Of a stretch of 64,000 nucleotides of DNA, positions 34,348 to 43,802 are shown piece after piece (position 1 is the stretch's first letter; each line of letters begins with the position of its first letter). A program made the translations under genes and the position numbers. This stretch comes from Cobetia crustatorum (lineage in GTDB: Bacteria > Pseudomonadota > Gammaproteobacteria > Pseudomonadales > Halomonadaceae), in NCBI RefSeq assembly GCF_000591415.1, contig NZ_JEMF01000050.1, positions 30,714 through 94,713 on the forward strand. The letters run 5' to 3'. The notes under the pieces are model-generated. The model was not told the origin of the DNA, searched no databases, and worked only from the letters and a program-made list of their open reading frames with translations.

Positions 34348-35571
34348 ATGCTGCCCACTCCTTTCCCTGCTGGTCGTACCCGCATGCCGCTGGCCGTCAC
34401 CCTACTGTCACTGTGTCAGGCGCTACTGGTCAGCGGTAATATCCTGCTGATCGCGGTATCCCCGCTGATAGGGGCACAGCTTGCCTCCAGCACCTGGTCC
34501 ACCGCCCCTGTCGCCACCCAGTGGCTGGGGCTGATGTGTGCCACCATTCCTGCCTCATTGATCACCGCACGTCTGGGACGCCGGCGCGGCTTCGTGCTCG
34601 GCAATCTGTGTGGCCTGGCGGGAGCGGGACTCGCAGTGTTGGCGCTATCACTTCAGCACTTTGGGCTATTCCTGTTTTCGACCTGGTTGGTAGGGATAGG
34701 GATTGGCTTCGGTCAGCTTTATCGCTTCGCCGCGATGGAAGCTGCACCGCCTGAGCAACGTGAGCGCGCCATCGGGCTAGTCATGGGCGGTGGCGTACTG
34801 GCTGCCTTCTTCGGCCCTTGGCTGGCCCGCACCAGCCATACGCTGGCCGACACGCCATTCCTGGGTAGCTTCATCGGCCTGGCTGCACTATATCTCCTGG
34901 CACTGGGGCTGCTGGCGTTCATACGTCTGCCACAGGACACCGAGGCAGACCGACAGTCCAGCGACGTCCCTGCACGTCAACTCAGCCATATTATGCGTCA
35001 ACCGACCTTCCTGCTGGCCGTCCTCAGTGCCATGGTCGGCTATGGCGTCATGAATCTGGCCATGACCGCCACACCGTTGGCGATGGCGACTGCCGGACAC
35101 GATTTCGATCACGTCGCTGACACCATTCAATGGCACGTCGTGGCCATGTTCCTGCCGTCGTTCTTTACCGGACGACTGACCGCGCGCTTCGGCGCAGGCA
35201 CGATGATCGTCAGTGGCTGTGTCTTTCTGCTTGCCAGCCTGATCACAGCACAATATCTCAGCGGCACCACCGGCTTCTTTCTGGGCCTCATCCTGTTGGG
35301 CATTGGGTGGAATTTCACCTTCCTGCCTGCCACCAGCTTACTTACCACGTGTTACCAGCCGAGCGAAAAAGCCCGCACCCAGGCCGCCAATGAATTTCTC
35401 GTCTTCACTACCGGTGCCATCACCGCATTACTGGCGGGACCACTGGTCAGCAGTATCGGTTGGGCGCTGCTCAATCAGTGGCTGATGCCACTCTGCCTGC
35501 TACCCATCGGCCTGTTGGCATGGCGTCAGCTTGCCTTGCGTGTCCGTCGCCCGCAGATAGAAGAGAGTTGA
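34348..35571 (+). CDS. major facilitator superfamily transporter
   Basis: 407 residues, 12 predicted membrane segments with a hydrophilic central loop (DTEADRQSSDVPARQLSH). The motif between helices 2 and 3 (ITARLGRRRGFVLGN) is MFS motif A-like. Substrate cannot be assigned; the general pattern (YfcJ/YwfA-like exporters) suggests efflux. The start has no strong ribosome site (CCCTCCTGTC before ATG), and MPLAVTLL at residue 13 is an alternative. It follows the DUF2927 gene by 94 bp on the same strand. Confidence 0.75.
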   Translation: MLPTPFPAGRTRMPLAVTLLSLCQALLVSGNILLIAVSPLIGAQLASSTWSTAPVATQWLGLMCATIPASLITARLGRRRGFVLGNLCGLAGAGLAVLALSLQHFGLFLFSTWLVGIGIGFGQLYRFAAMEAAPPEQRERAIGLVMGGGVLAAFFGPWLARTSHTLADTPFLGSFIGLAALYLLALGLLAFIRLPQDTEADRQSSDVPARQLSHIMRQPTFLLAVLSAMVGYGVMNLAMTATPLAMATAGHDFDHVADTIQWHVVAMFLPSFFTGRLTARFGAGTMIVSGCVFLLASLITAQYLSGTTGFFLGLILLGIGWNFTFLPATSLLTTCYQPSEKARTQAANEFLVFTTGAITALLAGPLVSSIGWALLNQWLMPLCLLPIGLLAWRQLALRVRRPQIEES

Positions 35572-35657
35572 TAGAAGAAAGATGACGGCCGTCGATGCTG
35601 TTCTTGGCTCAATGATCATCTTGAGCGCCGACGCCTTTACCGATAGGGAAGCCCCTG

Positions 35658-37133
35658 ATGTTCAACTCCATCACCCGCAACGCCCGCCAGCTGGCGCGCG
35701 ATGTGGGTCGCGAAGCACATGACCTGCTGGAGCGTGGCCTTGACCGCCAGCTGCGCCTGGCCGTCACTGGCTTGTCCGGTGCCGGCAAGACCGCCTTTCT
35801 CGTCTCGCTGATCGAGCAACTGCGTCACGCAGGTCTCGGCGCGCGTCTAGAGCTATTGCCCGCCGCACGCGATGGGCGACTGCTGGGCGCTGAGCGTGTC
35901 AGCCAGCCCGACCTCTCGATCCCCCGATTTCCGCTGGACGCCGGATTGCGCTCGCTCTCTGGCCAGCACACCCCACACGGTCCCGAATGGCCGACGCCAA
36001 CACGCAGCATCAGTGAGCTGCGTCTCAAGATCGGCTTTCGCCCGACCTCACGTGCCGCCCGAGTGCTCGACAGCAAACGCGCCACGCTGACACTGGATCT
36101 GATCGACTATCCCGGTGAGTGGCTACTGGACCTGCCGATGCTGGAGCAGGATTTCAGCACCTGGAGTGCCGAGTGTGAAACGCAACTGAACGATGACCGC
36201 GCGCACTGGGCCGCTGACTGGCTGGCGGCAGTGGCACCTCTGACACCCGACAGCGAGGTTGATGAAGACCGCCTGGCCGAGATCGCCACGCATTACACCG
36301 ACTATCTGCACGCCGCCCGTCGCAAAGGGGGCTTTGTCGATCTCACGCCCGGTCGCTTTCTGCTACCGGGAGAACTTGATGAAGCACCAGTGCTGCAATT
36401 CTTCCCGCTCACAGGGCTGACCGACTGGACGCCCGAGGCGCTGGTCGCGCTACCGGAGGCAAGCCTTTACCGCACCCTCGCACGCCGTTTCGATCACTAT
36501 CGTCGCCACGTGGTGCAGCCCTTCTATCATGATCACTTCCGACGTTTTGATCGCCAGATCGTGTTGATCGATGTACTCGGTGCGCTGAATGCCGGCCCTG
36601 CGCCGTTCCGTGACCTCACCCGTGCGCTGGACAAGTTGTTCGATAGCTTCGCCTATGGCCGTCGTCACCTGTTGGCGCGCCTGATGGACCGACGCATCGA
36701 TCGGCTGGCCATCGCCGCCACCAAGGCCGATCACGTCACACCAGAGCAGCATGGTGCGATGCGTGACCTGCTCGAGCAGCTGTTGGCGGATCCGCTCAAG
36801 CGCCTGCGCTACCGAGATGTACCGCTCAAGGCCTTCACCATTGCTGCCATTCGCTCAAGCGAGGCACGCGAAGTCGTCGAGAATGGTGAGCGTCATCCGG
36901 CGCTTGCCGGTCAACTACTAGCGATGGATGAAGCGGATCCGGCAGCTGCGCCGCGCGAATCCGTGCTGTTATTTCCCGGCGAAGTGCCTTCGCGTCTGCC
37001 GGAAGCCACCTTCTGGAACGAAGGCAACTTCCAGTTCCCGAATTTTGCGCCTCCTCGTATTGAAGGCAATGCCCCCCCTCACATTCGTATGGACGCCGTG
37101 CTCGACTGGCTGCTGGGAGATCACCTGAAATGA
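35658..37133 (+). CDS. ycjX: YcjX family GTP-binding protein
   Basis: 491 residues (E. coli YcjX 465). The P-loop is GLSGAGKTAFLVSLIEQL near residue 40, and the family signature includes LIDYPGEWLLDLPML and IAATKADHVTPEQHGAM (NKxD-like TKAD). YcjX belongs to a stress-linked, Psp-associated family with a Ras-like GTPase fold and GTPase activity; the cellular target is unsettled. Its stop codon overlaps the start of the next gene (ATGA), the same pairing as ycjX-ycjF in E. coli, where the pair follows the phage-shock operon. No psp genes lie nearby here. Confidence 0.9.
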   Translation: MFNSITRNARQLARDVGREAHDLLERGLDRQLRLAVTGLSGAGKTAFLVSLIEQLRHAGLGARLELLPAARDGRLLGAERVSQPDLSIPRFPLDAGLRSLSGQHTPHGPEWPTPTRSISELRLKIGFRPTSRAARVLDSKRATLTLDLIDYPGEWLLDLPMLEQDFSTWSAECETQLNDDRAHWAADWLAAVAPLTPDSEVDEDRLAEIATHYTDYLHAARRKGGFVDLTPGRFLLPGELDEAPVLQFFPLTGLTDWTPEALVALPEASLYRTLARRFDHYRRHVVQPFYHDHFRRFDRQIVLIDVLGALNAGPAPFRDLTRALDKLFDSFAYGRRHLLARLMDRRIDRLAIAATKADHVTPEQHGAMRDLLEQLLADPLKRLRYRDVPLKAFTIAAIRSSEAREVVENGERHPALAGQLLAMDEADPAAAPRESVLLFPGEVPSRLPEATFWNEGNFQFPNFAPPRIEGNAPPHIRMDAVLDWLLGDHLK

Positions 37134-38266
37134 CACAGACCTCACGTGATGCTCATCACCCACGCCCCGGCAAGCGCTTTTCCACTGCCACTCCCGAGCG
37201 CGAGACGACAACACAGGACCCGGACACTGCCAGTGCAGCTGAGGCACTACGCGGTGCGCGTCACTTCTCGCCCGACACCAGCAGCCAGCCGCTGGCCATC
37301 AGTGAGCCGGAACCCGCTACTCCAGGCTTGGATGCCACGCTGAACGCCAGACCGCGCCATCGTGGACTCAAATGGCTGTTGCTGGGCACCTTGACGATTG
37401 GAGGGGTAGAGGCAGGGCATTCACTCTATCAAGCGGCGATGGGCGGTGACCTGATTGCCGGTGCCTGGGGGCTACTCGGCCTCGGCGCTATCGGACTAGG
37501 CGCACGTGCCGTGACCCGCGAACTCTTCAAGCTGCGCCATCTGCGCCAACATGTCGCTCTGCGCGAGCAACTTGAAGAGCATCAACAGGATGACTTCGGC
37601 CAGCGCGGAGAAACACTGACATCTGAGAATGCCTCTACAGACAAGTCGGCAACCCAGCAGGACAGCCTGCTGGAGCAACTGCGTCGTCAGATGGGCCTCA
37701 GCAATGATGATGCCGGCATTCGCGCCTGGCGGGCTGCCTGCGAAGCGCACCACTCCCAATCGGAACGGCGCGAGCTATTCGCCTTTCATGTGTTGGGCCC
37801 GCGTGACCGCGAAGCACGCCGCCTGATTTCGCGCATGAGTGGCGAAACAGCCGTGATGGTGGCGGTATCGCCACTCACCTGGGTCGACATGAGTCTGGTG
37901 GCGTGGCGCGGCCTGCGCATGATGGAGCGCCTCTCACAGCTCTATGGCCTGGAGCTGGGCTACGCCAGTCGTCTGCGCTTGTTCAAGGAAGTGCTGGCCT
38001 CGATGGCCTTTGCTGGCGCCAGTGAATTGGCCGCCGAAGCGAGCATGGATCTGCTGTCGATGAATCTGGCAGGGCGACTGTCGACTCGCGCGGGACAGGG
38101 ATTGGGCAGCGGCTTGATGAACGCTCGTCTGGGCCTGCGTGCCATGCGATTGTTACGACCAATCCCCTTCCATGCTGATGAGGTACCGCGTATCGGCGAG
38201 CTGCGCTCCGAGCTCTTTTCGCGCTTGCGCAAAGCGGATAAGGGCGAGGACGATGGTGGCGCATGA
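37130..38266 (+). CDS. ycjF: YcjF family (TIGR01620, DUF697) inner-membrane protein
   Basis: 378 residues. A basic, disordered N-terminal part (1-75) is followed by two membrane helices (LKWLLLGTLTIGGVEAGHSLYQAAM and GAWGLLGLGAIGLGARAV), a charged helical region and the DUF697 domain with SPLTWVDMSLVAWRGLRMMERLSQLYGLELGY. It is translationally coupled to ycjX by a 4-bp overlap and is followed by a strong terminator, so ycjX-ycjF is a two-gene operon. Function is probably in envelope stress but is not established. Confidence 0.88.
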   Translation: MTQTSRDAHHPRPGKRFSTATPERETTTQDPDTASAAEALRGARHFSPDTSSQPLAISEPEPATPGLDATLNARPRHRGLKWLLLGTLTIGGVEAGHSLYQAAMGGDLIAGAWGLLGLGAIGLGARAVTRELFKLRHLRQHVALREQLEEHQQDDFGQRGETLTSENASTDKSATQQDSLLEQLRRQMGLSNDDAGIRAWRAACEAHHSQSERRELFAFHVLGPRDREARRLISRMSGETAVMVAVSPLTWVDMSLVAWRGLRMMERLSQLYGLELGYASRLRLFKEVLASMAFAGASELAAEASMDLLSMNLAGRLSTRAGQGLGSGLMNARLGLRAMRLLRPIPFHADEVPRIGELRSELFSRLRKADKGEDDGGA

Positions 38267-38334
38267 AGACGGATAGAGCTTAAAGAAAGCGACCTTAAAG
38301 AAAGGTGGCCTGAAGAACGATCACCCTGCAAAAC

Positions 38335-38370
38335 GAAAAGCGCGCCTCGAGTGATCGAGGCGCGCTTTTC
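38335..38370. terminator. bidirectional terminator after ycjF
   Basis: Perfect 16-bp inverted repeat GAAAAGCGCGCCTCGA / TCGAGGCGCGCTTTTC around GTGA, with A- and T-runs at the outer ends, between convergent genes. Confidence 0.85.
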
Positions 38371-38390
38371 ATTGGTTGTCATTCAAGAGC

Positions 38391-39551
38391 TCATGCTTCG
38401 CTTGCGATGCCTGCCTCCAGCCACTTCATGACCCGCAGCGCTTCAGTCGCTGACGTCGGATTGGCACCGCTGCCGCGGATACACTCCCGAAGCTGTGCGT
38501 ACCAGGCCGGGTAGTCTCCATCACGGCCTTGATGAGAGCGCCCTACCAATATCTCATCATCGTTTTCGACGGTCTCGGTGCCGCGTCGATTCTGGTGCTC
38601 CCCTTCTATCTCCGAGATGCGCTCCAGCACCGTTAGCATGCCCGGATGCGGATCACGTCCCCATTGGCGTGCAGCACGAACAGAGAGATCACGCGCAGGA
38701 TAATCACCAACCTTGAGACACTCTTCCTGAGGATCAAGTCCGAAAGTGACATAGCTGCCACGTGTACCATGAGCCGCAAAGCGCGCGGTTGGTGCTGCGG
38801 TCAGCGCACTGGCATGCAGCTCAACCATCAGTCCGGGGTGGCGGGCATGCCCGGCGTAATCCAGCACAGCATGGAAGAAGTCGTCGGTCACTGCACCGTC
38901 GCGCTGGGTACGGCGGAGTAGATGAATACCTGCAGGCTCGCCAAACAGGCATAGCGCCTGATCCAGCAGATGTGGCCCGAGGTCATACCATAAGCCACTG
39001 CCGGGTAACGCCTGCTCACGCCACCGATTCGGGACTGTTGGGCGGAAGCGATCGAAATGCGATTCAAGATGCGTGATATGCCCTAGCGTATCGTTCTCGA
39101 CCAGCTCAGCCAGCGTCAGAAAATCAGCATCGAAGCGACGATTATGAAATACCGCCAGCACGCGACCTGCCTGCTCAGCCTGACGCGCCAACGCTTCACC
39201 CTCAGCCAAGGTAACAGTGAAAGGCTTGTCGACTACTACATGCTTGCCAGCCGCCAAGGCTGCGCTCGCCAACGGCGCATGAGTCTCATTGGGCGTGGCG
39301 ATGATGATCAGGTCGATATCGTTACGCGCCATCAGCGCCTCGGGCGTCGCTTCAACCGCCAGCCGCGATCGCTCTCCCTTGGCGACTTCTGGGCGCGACG
39401 TTGACAGTGCGACAAGTTCAAAACCCTCGGTCGCCTCAATCAGTGGCGCATGAAAAGTGCGCACTGCCATGCCATAGCCGATCAAACCTACACGAATGGG
39501 GCCAGCGTGATCATGGGGTTGCGTATCATCACAGGAGATTGCTGAGCTCAT
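38391..39551 (-). CDS. Gfo/Idh/MocA family oxidoreductase
   Basis: 386 residues. N-terminal Rossmann domain: IRVGLIGYGMAVRTFHAPLI, then IIIATPNETHAPLASAALAAGKHVVVDKPFTVT, where the lysine of DKPF is the family's catalytic/cofactor residue. The C-terminal domain contains GSGLWYDLGPHLLDQAL, with His as the likely acid-base residue. It resembles E. coli YdgJ-type dehydrogenases acting on sugar or inositol derivatives with NAD(P); the substrate is unknown. It stands alone between a terminator and a divergent SDR gene. Confidence 0.85.
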   Translation of the reverse strand: MSSAISCDDTQPHDHAGPIRVGLIGYGMAVRTFHAPLIEATEGFELVALSTSRPEVAKGERSRLAVEATPEALMARNDIDLIIIATPNETHAPLASAALAAGKHVVVDKPFTVTLAEGEALARQAEQAGRVLAVFHNRRFDADFLTLAELVENDTLGHITHLESHFDRFRPTVPNRWREQALPGSGLWYDLGPHLLDQALCLFGEPAGIHLLRRTQRDGAVTDDFFHAVLDYAGHARHPGLMVELHASALTAAPTARFAAHGTRGSYVTFGLDPQEECLKVGDYPARDLSVRAARQWGRDPHPGMLTVLERISEIEGEHQNRRGTETVENDDEILVGRSHQGRDGDYPAWYAQLRECIRGSGANPTSATEALRVMKWLEAGIASEA

Positions 39552-39850
39552 CGGGCGTCCTTGTCATCAGTGCTGTCATTTATCCTTATCCGGGCATATG
39601 AGACCCGATGCATATCCGCCATCCTAGCAGGCTGTGCGACGGGAGATAGCCTCGGCGTCCGTGTTTAATGCTTACTCCTGAGGCTTGTTAACACCTGCAT
39701 CGATGGCAATGCCAGCACGCTCATGAGCACATACGCCCCTTGAAGTTCATCAGTGGTGGCCGCAGGAATATAGCTATCAGCGTGGTCAACAGGAGATGAT
39801 TACATCCCTCGCCGGCCACACTTCGAGAATACGCGACAGGAGCAGATAGC

Positions 39851-40516
39851 ATGCGCAAGACGCTTATCATCGGTGCCAATGGCCAGATCGGTCGTCAGCT
39901 ATGTGAGAAGGCTCAAGCCGCTGGCGAACCCGTGGTCGCCATGATCCGTTCAAGTGACCAGCAAGGTTGGTTCCGCGAGCGCGGCATCAAGACAGTACTC
40001 GGGGATCTCGAAGGTGAGATGCGCCAAGCTTTCTATGGCTGTGATCAGGCAGTATTCGTGGCGGGTTCTGGTCCGCACACTGGCCCAGACAAGACGCTGA
40101 CGATTGACCTCCATGGCGCCATGCGCACCGCGGATCTGGCCAGCGAGTTCGGCCTGTCACGCGTGATCCAGGTCAGCTCGATCCGCGCCGAGACACCGCT
40201 GGCCGGCCCGAAAGCGATGCGCGCTTACTTCGCCGCCAAGAAGGCCGCTGATCTATGCCTCGCCGAGAGCGGCCTGCGTCATGTCATCGTCAAGCCCGGC
40301 CGCCTGACCGATGCCAGCGGTAGCGGAAAGCTGACCGAAAACGCCGATGCCTCTGACGAGATGCAGGTGTCGCGCGCCAATGTCGCCGAGTTTCTGCTGG
40401 GCCTGATGCAGGCACGTGATATTGGTGGTCGCTACCGAAAGGCGCCAATATTCACCCTGTTCGACGGTGATCAACACGTAGAGCACCTACTCGCCAATCA
40501 CAACGCCACGTCGTAA
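39851..40516 (+). CDS. NAD(P)-binding atypical SDR protein (YhfK-like)
   Basis: 221 residues. The N-terminal dinucleotide motif is TLIIGANGQIGRQLCEKA, with a glycine pattern typical of atypical short-chain dehydrogenases; RVIQVSSI and a YFAAKKAADLCL stretch take the place of YxxxK, followed by HVIVKPGRLTD. Similar to YhfK/NmrA-like NAD(P)H-binding proteins whose substrates are unknown. ACAGGAGCAGATAGC precedes the ATG (AGGAG, 8 nt). The 300 bp in front, divergent from the Gfo/Idh/MocA gene, hold no other gene that I can support. Confidence 0.85.
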   Translation: MRKTLIIGANGQIGRQLCEKAQAAGEPVVAMIRSSDQQGWFRERGIKTVLGDLEGEMRQAFYGCDQAVFVAGSGPHTGPDKTLTIDLHGAMRTADLASEFGLSRVIQVSSIRAETPLAGPKAMRAYFAAKKAADLCLAESGLRHVIVKPGRLTDASGSGKLTENADASDEMQVSRANVAEFLLGLMQARDIGGRYRKAPIFTLFDGDQHVEHLLANHNATS

Positions 40517-40665
40517 GCAGGCCTTTACGTGCTGGATTCGTGACTAAAGACCCCATTGACAACGCCCACAGATACACCACGTGGGCGTTGCCGCGTCTGG
40601 TGGCTTTCCCCCCATGCCCCATGTCCGTATAGTGAGCCACTGACCCCGCCAACAGAACTTCCGAA

Positions 40666-42612
40666 ATGCTGCAGAACAATTCGCTGCTGGCGCAGCTGAA
40701 AGATCAAATCCGCCAGGAAATTCCCCGTGTCACGGGGGTGATCAAAGGCACCGACAAGGGCTTCGGCTTCCTCGAATGTGAGGATGGCGAGTCTTTCTTC
40801 GTGCCACCACCCGCCATGAAGCAGGTATTGCACGGCGATATTGTCGAAGCTTCCGTCAAGGTGGAAGGCGAGAAGAAGTCCGTACAGCCGGAAGTGCTGA
40901 TTGAGACGGGTGTCGACCGCTTCGTCGCTCGTGTCGGCAAGCGTGATGGCCGCCTGAACGTGATGCCGGACCATCCCTCCATCAACACGCGCATGAAAGC
41001 GCGCGTGAAGCGTGGCATCAATGAGGAAACCCTCAATGATGGCGATTGGGTCGTGGCGCGTCTGCTGCGTCACCCGATGCGCAAGGATGACCGCAGCTTC
41101 TTCGCTCAAATTGAAGAAGTCATCGCCACCGCGGACAACCCGCGTGTGCCGTGGCGTGTCACTCTGGCGCGTCATGCGCTGGAACAGGCCTCTCCAGAAG
41201 GCGGCACTGACTGGCCGTTGATGGAAGAAGGCCTGACTCGCGAAGACATGACTCACGTGCCCTTCTTCACCATCGATGGTGAAAAGACACGCGATATGGA
41301 TGATGCGCTGCACATCGTCGAGCGCCCTGAAGGCGGCTGGACACTGAGCATTGCCATCGCTGATCCGACGGCCTACGTGCCGGAAGGCAGCCGGATAGAC
41401 GAAGAAGCGCGCACGCGCTCCTTCACGGTCTACCTGCCGAGTCAGAACGTCACGATGCTGCCGGAAATTCTGTCCGATGATCTGTGCTCGCTGAAGGAAG
41501 GTGAAGACCGTCCCACGCTGATGTGCGTCGTCGACATTGATACCGATGGCGTCATCGCTGAGCCGAAGTTCTTCGCAGCCACCATGCGCTCCCACTACCG
41601 CCTGACCTACGACAACGTCTCAGACTGGATCGAGGGCAAGGAAGGTAGCTGGACGCCGGCCAACGACGAACTGGCCGAAGGTCTTCGCCAGCTGGAAGCC
41701 TTTACTCAGGCACGTATCGCCTGGCGTGCACGCAACTCCCAGATCTTCCGCGAGCGTCCGGACTTCGAGTTCGAATTGGATGAGGAAGGCAACGTACTCA
41801 ACGTACGTGCTGACCATCGTCGCATCAGTAATCGCATGATCGAAGAATCCATGATCACTGCGAATCTGAGCTGCGCACGCCTGCTCTCCAAGCATATCGG
41901 TCACGGTATCTTCAATGTTCACCAGGGCTTTGCTCCGGAGAAATACGACGACACCATCGAATTCCTCGCTGGGCAGGATATTACTGCCACGCCGGAACAG
42001 CTTGGCAGCCTGGAAGGCTATCGCCTGATTCGTCAGGAACTGGACAGCCGCGAAGATACCTGGCTTGACGTGCGCATGCGTCGCTTCCAGGGCTATACCG
42101 TGATGTCTGCTCAGCCGGGCCCGCACTTTGGCCTTGGCCTTGAAGCCTATGCCACCTGGACTTCGCCGATCCGCAAGTATGGCGACATGGTCAACCACCG
42201 CTTGATCAAGCGCGTGATTCTTGGCCAGGAAGTTCCGGCAGAAGCCACCGAGCAGCTGACCGAGCACCTCAGCGAGCGTCGTCGTCTCAACCGTATGGCG
42301 GAGCGTGACGTGAAAGACTGGCTGTACGTGCGCTACCTGACCAAGGCCGCTGAAGAGCAGCAGATCTTCCTGGGTGAGATCATCGATATCCGTCGCGGTG
42401 GTATGCGTGTGCGCCTGGAAGAGAATGGCGCTAGCGTCTTCATTCCGGCACCGCTGATCCACAGCGATCGCAAGAAGGTCGCGATCGATGACAAGGAAGG
42501 CCGCGTGAACATCGAGGATGTACTGCGTTACTCTCTCGGTGACATCATCAAGGTCTCTCTGACAGAAGCCCGCGAAGAACGTCGTTCGTTGGTGGGGCGT
42601 CCGGCCGAATAA
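40666..42612 (+). CDS. rnb: exoribonuclease II
   Basis: Processive 3'-to-5' exoribonuclease, 648 residues (E. coli RNase II 644; RNase R is over 800). Domains in order: two cold-shock folds (about 20-175), the RNB catalytic domain with the acidic cluster FFTIDGEKTRDMDDALHI and ADPTAYVPEGSRIDEEA, and the C-terminal S1 domain (GEIIDIRRGGMRVRLEENGASVFIPAPLI). It degrades mRNA and trims RNA ends. Translation starts MLQNNSLLAQLK as in E. coli. A terminator follows, so it is probably monocistronic. Confidence 0.94.
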   Translation: MLQNNSLLAQLKDQIRQEIPRVTGVIKGTDKGFGFLECEDGESFFVPPPAMKQVLHGDIVEASVKVEGEKKSVQPEVLIETGVDRFVARVGKRDGRLNVMPDHPSINTRMKARVKRGINEETLNDGDWVVARLLRHPMRKDDRSFFAQIEEVIATADNPRVPWRVTLARHALEQASPEGGTDWPLMEEGLTREDMTHVPFFTIDGEKTRDMDDALHIVERPEGGWTLSIAIADPTAYVPEGSRIDEEARTRSFTVYLPSQNVTMLPEILSDDLCSLKEGEDRPTLMCVVDIDTDGVIAEPKFFAATMRSHYRLTYDNVSDWIEGKEGSWTPANDELAEGLRQLEAFTQARIAWRARNSQIFRERPDFEFELDEEGNVLNVRADHRRISNRMIEESMITANLSCARLLSKHIGHGIFNVHQGFAPEKYDDTIEFLAGQDITATPEQLGSLEGYRLIRQELDSREDTWLDVRMRRFQGYTVMSAQPGPHFGLGLEAYATWTSPIRKYGDMVNHRLIKRVILGQEVPAEATEQLTEHLSERRRLNRMAERDVKDWLYVRYLTKAAEEQQIFLGEIIDIRRGGMRVRLEENGASVFIPAPLIHSDRKKVAIDDKEGRVNIEDVLRYSLGDIIKVSLTEAREERRSLVGRPAE

Positions 42613-42654
42613 GCCGAAGCCCCCCTTGTCCGCCAGCAACATGGTGGACTATCT

Positions 42655-42687
42655 ACGCCCCGGAGCGCCTTGCGCCCGGGGCGTTTT
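42655..42687 (+). terminator. terminator after rnb
   Basis: Inverted repeat ACGCCCCGG / CCGGGGCGT (42655-42663 and 42676-42684), with an inner GCGC pairing, followed by TTTT. Confidence 0.8.
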
Positions 42688-42947
42688 ACGTTCTGAAACT
42701 CTGAAACGATAGATCTCTTCAGGTCCGCAAACAGAAACGTGTACCAATCGTGAGATATTGTAATTTTGTGAAACATATTATTGATGTATGCTTACTAGAC
42801 AGAAACACGGAGCAGCCAAAATAACCACAGCTGCTTTCTCTTGATTATGAGAGACGTCATACCATACGCTGCAATGACACCATATCAGACAGTCTGCGAT
42901 CACTGACCGCCATGATGGCGGGATCATGTCCCCGGGAGGACTCCAGG

Positions 42948-43322
42948 ATGAAGATGCACCGCCTACCCGCATCATCCTCGCTACGTCACATGGCTGACCA
43001 TGCCGCCATTGTGCGCCAGCCGGCCATGACCTATGCCCGTATCGACGATCAGTCATCATTGGAAAGCACAGCATCCACACATGATGCGATACACCCGGAG
43101 CGTCAACGTGAAATTCAGCGTGAGGCAATGGAGCATGTTGCCCAACTGCTTGAGCGCGATCGTCGTCGCACGCGTAACCGCTTGTTACTCGCTGCTGGCC
43201 TGCTGCTAAGTCTTGTACTACTCGCGAGTCAACGTCCTGTCGAACCCAATACCGCCTCCTATCCCGAAGGCATTGGCCAAACGGCACCGTCCACGCAACA
43301 TGTGCTTCAAGGCGTCGTGTAA
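42948..43322 (+). CDS. small single-pass membrane protein of unknown function
   Basis: 124 residues from the ATG at 42948, which has GGGAGGA about 9 nt upstream. The N-terminal 75 residues are hydrophilic and end in a charged helix (RQREIQREAMEHVAQLLERDRRRTRNR), followed by one membrane helix (LLLAAGLLLSLVLLA) and a short outer tail. The basic residues before the helix predict a cytoplasmic N terminus. I recognise no family. It has its own terminator downstream. An overlapping frame on the minus strand looks like a shadow. Confidence 0.5.
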   Translation: MKMHRLPASSSLRHMADHAAIVRQPAMTYARIDDQSSLESTASTHDAIHPERQREIQREAMEHVAQLLERDRRRTRNRLLLAAGLLLSLVLLASQRPVEPNTASYPEGIGQTAPSTQHVLQGVV

Positions 43323-43422
43323 ACACGCTGCCTGACATCATGAGAGACACTTGGCGAGGCATCTGCCCGCCTGATCAGGCTTCTCTCATGCCTCTTCGAA
43401 TTCCTGTAGTGCACGCGCCTTG

Positions 43423-43454
43423 CCCTGCCCGGTGACCCCGGACAGGGTCTTTTT
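43423..43454 (+). terminator. terminator after the small membrane-protein gene
   Basis: Hairpin CCCTGCCCGG / CCGGACAGGG (one mismatch, 43423-43447) followed by CTTTTTG. Confidence 0.7.
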
Positions 43455-43802
43455 GTGTCTGTAATTCGTCGTTTTGCTAGCCAGATCGATAGGTCCTCTC
43501 GCACCTATTGCATCGCAGTATCTGCTGATCGCACAAGTGTCGTATCTCGCTGTCACATTGATCAGCATCGCCCGACATGCTGAGCGGTAAGGCGGCCCGC
43601 TACTCGCGACGCAGTGAGTCACAAATGTCCCCTTGGTTTCAGACCTTATCCCCCCCATGAAAAAAAGCAGGACACCGATGCTTGCCAGTCGGCTCTGCGC
43701 TATCGTCGCAGTGGGGACTATAGTGACAGGCAGTGACTGGCAAGCATGTCGGGATTCATCTTCTATCGCGCACGACCGCCAAGCCGGTCATGAGGAGCCC
43801 GT
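43455..43802 (+). promoter_or_regulatory. leader of the glycosyltransferase gene with a 12-bp inverted repeat
   Basis: No gene is supported here. At 43679-43690 and 43735-43746 lies a perfect inverted repeat TGCTTGCCAGTC / GACTGGCAAGCA with a 44-nt loop, 57 bp before the start of the glycosyltransferase. It could be an RNA structure in the leader or a protein-binding pair. A short ORF at 43663 (MKKSRTPMLASRL...) overlaps it; I do not call it as a gene. Confidence 0.4.

Noticed and set aside
40525..41595. 356-codon open frame on the minus strand opposite rnb
   Set aside because: Antisense shadow of RNase II; no ribosome site or recognisable protein.
42778..43362. Minus-strand 194-codon ORF opposite the small membrane protein
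   Set aside because: No ribosome site; the plus-strand frame has a ribosome site, a membrane helix and a terminator.
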